From positions 1 to 6,797 of the forward strand of contig JAIRXX010000166.1 of the NCBI GenBank assembly GCA_031268065.1: 6,797 bases of DNA. The letters run 5' to 3'. Position numbers and translations under genes: made by a program. Below are positions 5,582-6,797 of the stretch, in pieces. Each line of letters starts with the position of its first letter. Position 1 is the first letter of the stretch. Source of the DNA: Propionibacteriaceae bacterium. Lineage in GTDB: Bacteria; Actinomycetota; Actinomycetes; Propionibacteriales; Propionibacteriaceae. The notes beneath the pieces are model-generated. The model saw nothing but the letters and a program-made list of their open reading frames with translations. It searched no databases and was not told the DNA's origin.

Positions 5582-6797
5582 CTAGCGCATATGCGGATAG
5601 CCGATGGCTTTCGGCGGCAGCAGCGCCTCTTTGACCGCCCGCGGGCTGACCCAGCGGATCAGATTCCACAGCGAGCCAGCTTTGTCGTTGGTGCCCGAGG
5701 CGCGGGCGCCGCCGAATGGCTGCTGGCCGACAACCGCGCCGGTCGACTTGTCATTGATGTAGAAATTGCCCGCAGCTTGGCGCAGACCGTAGAAGGCCTC
5801 GCTGATCGCTTCCCGGTCGTTGGCGATGATCGATCCGGTGAGCGCGTAGGAGGAGGTCTGGTCGATGTGCTCGATGATACGGGCGTAATCGGCATCGTCA
5901 TAGACGAAGATGCCCAGCAGCGGGCCGAAGAATTCGGTTGTGAAGATGTCATTGCCCGGATCGTCGCTGAGCGCCAGCGTGGGACGGACATACCAGCCCA
6001 CCGACTTGTCACACTCGCCGCCAGCCAGGATTTCCACGCCGTCGGCCTTGGCCTTGGTGATCGCGGCGTCCAGCTTGTTATAGGCCCGGGCGTCGATCAG
6101 CGCTGAGGTGAAATTGGAGAAGTCGCGCACGTCTCCGACTTTCAGATTCTCGGTCTCGGCAACCAGTTGGTCTTTGATCTTGGCCCAGACGCTCTTGGCG
6201 ATATAGCAGCGCGAGGACGCCGAGCACTTCTGCCCGGAGTATTCAAACGAGCCGCGCACCAATGCGGTGACCAATGCCTGCGGATCGGCGGACGAATGGG
6301 CGAGCACGAAGTCTTTGCCGCCGGTCTCCCCCACCAACCGGGGATAGGAGCGATAGCGGGAGATGTTCTGCCCGATCTCGGCCCAGATTCCTTGGAATAC
6401 CCTGGTGGAGCCGGTGAAGTGGATGCCTGCCAGCGCGGGATGCCGCAGCGCCACGTCGGAGACGGTGGACCCATGTCCGGGCAGCATGTTTATCACCCCG
6501 TCGGGCAACCCCGCCTCGATGAAGATATCCGCCAAGATCGAGGCGGAAGCCTGCTGGGGCAGCGATGGCTTCCAGATGACGGTGTTGCCCATCAACGCCG
6601 GGGAGCTGGGCAGGTTGCCGGCGATGGCGGTGAAATTGAACGGGGTAATCGCGTAGACGAAACCGTCCAGCGGGCGATAGTCCATCCGGTTCCAGACCGT
6701 GGCCGAATTGTTCGGCTGGTCGGCGTAAAGCTGGCGGGCGAATACGACGTTGAAGCGCAGGAAGTCGGCCAACTCGCAGGCGGAGTCGATTTCGGCC
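5582..6797 (-). CDS. pruA: 1-pyrroline-5-carboxylate dehydrogenase (5' end outside the window)
   Basis: NAD-dependent aldehyde dehydrogenase (ALDH4 type) that oxidises glutamate gamma-semialdehyde, in equilibrium with P5C, to L-glutamate; it is the second step of proline breakdown. The last 404 residues of a protein usually near 540 are visible, so about 135 N-terminal residues lie outside. Seen in order: ELADFLRFN near the window edge, ITPFNFTAIAGNLP (the PFNF region), NTVIWKPS with the cofactor Lys, the Rossmann segment HFTGSTRVFQGIW, and LVGETGGKDF with the conserved Glu (codon 6328-6326). GQKCSASSRCYI holds the catalytic Cys (codon 6226-6224), EFFGPLLGIFVY follows, and the substrate-carboxylate loop QQPFGGARASGTNDKAG closes the domain. 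The stop is TAG at 5584-5582. The frame stays open to 6797, so an internal TTG at 6772 is not the start. It lies on the same strand as the glutamate dehydrogenase that would use its product, with one opposing small gene between them. No proline dehydrogenase domain is visible. Confidence 0.95.
   Translation of the reverse strand, partial: AEIDSACELADFLRFNVVFARQLYADQPNNSATVWNRMDYRPLDGFVYAITPFNFTAIAGNLPSSPALMGNTVIWKPSLPQQASASILADIFIEAGLPDGVINMLPGHGSTVSDVALRHPALAGIHFTGSTRVFQGIWAEIGQNISRYRSYPRLVGETGGKDFVLAHSSADPQALVTALVRGSFEYSGQKCSASSRCYIAKSVWAKIKDQLVAETENLKVGDVRDFSNFTSALIDARAYNKLDAAITKAKADGVEILAGGECDKSVGWYVRPTLALSDDPGNDIFTTEFFGPLLGIFVYDDADYARIIEHIDQTSSYALTGSIIANDREAISEAFYGLRQAAGNFYINDKSTGAVVGQQPFGGARASGTNDKAGSLWNLIRWVSPRAVKEALLPPKAIGYPHMR

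Noticed and set aside
5591..6106. Plus-strand open frame opposite pruA
   Set aside because: It is antisense to the conserved ALDH C-terminal region with no motif of its own.

Overview
The window is high-GC DNA (roughly 60% or a little more, by eye) and looks like an actinobacterial chromosome. It carries five protein genes and no sign of mobile DNA, CRISPR or RNA genes. The actinobacterial assignment rests on four points: a DUF2505-type SRPBCC protein, a TrpRS of the TGDRPTG type with an N-terminal extension, a P5C dehydrogenase of the GETGGKDF type, and a promoter whose predicted transcription start coincides with a start codon, as in leaderless actinobacterial genes. I cannot fix the genus.

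From left to right: (1) trpS, minus strand, positions 1-688. Its 3' end runs off the window, so the KMSKS half is not visible. (2) A 125-bp gap holding a perfect 8-bp hairpin and a plausible trpS promoter. (3) A PHP-domain phosphoesterase, minus strand, 814-1677. (4) An NAD-type glutamate dehydrogenase, minus strand, 1679-4945. Its stop codon lies one base before the PHP start codon, so the two form a tightly coupled pair. (5) A 109-bp divergent gap carrying a good -35/-10 pair aimed at (6) the small DUF2505/SRPBCC gene, plus strand, 5055-5519. (7) A short convergent gap with a 31-32 bp tandem duplication and overlapping GC-rich hairpins. (8) pruA (1-pyrroline-5-carboxylate dehydrogenase), minus strand, 5582-6797, whose 5' end lies outside the window. 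No gene-free stretch exceeds 300 bases.

Functionally, pruA makes glutamate from P5C (the end of proline catabolism). Glutamate dehydrogenase then deaminates glutamate to 2-oxoglutarate, NADH and ammonium. The two are on the same strand but separated by the oppositely oriented DUF2505 gene, so they are neighbours in pathway rather than one simple operon. The PHP enzyme and TrpRS have no obvious tie to this pathway.

The window is mostly ordinary core metabolism, and I saw no clear undescribed multi-gene system. The points most worth a second look are: the glutamate dehydrogenase, about 1088 residues instead of about 1600, lacking most of the N-terminal regulatory region; the apparently leaderless DUF2505 promoter; the tandem duplication spanning the DUF2505 stop codon and terminator; and a strong AATT codon-junction bias.
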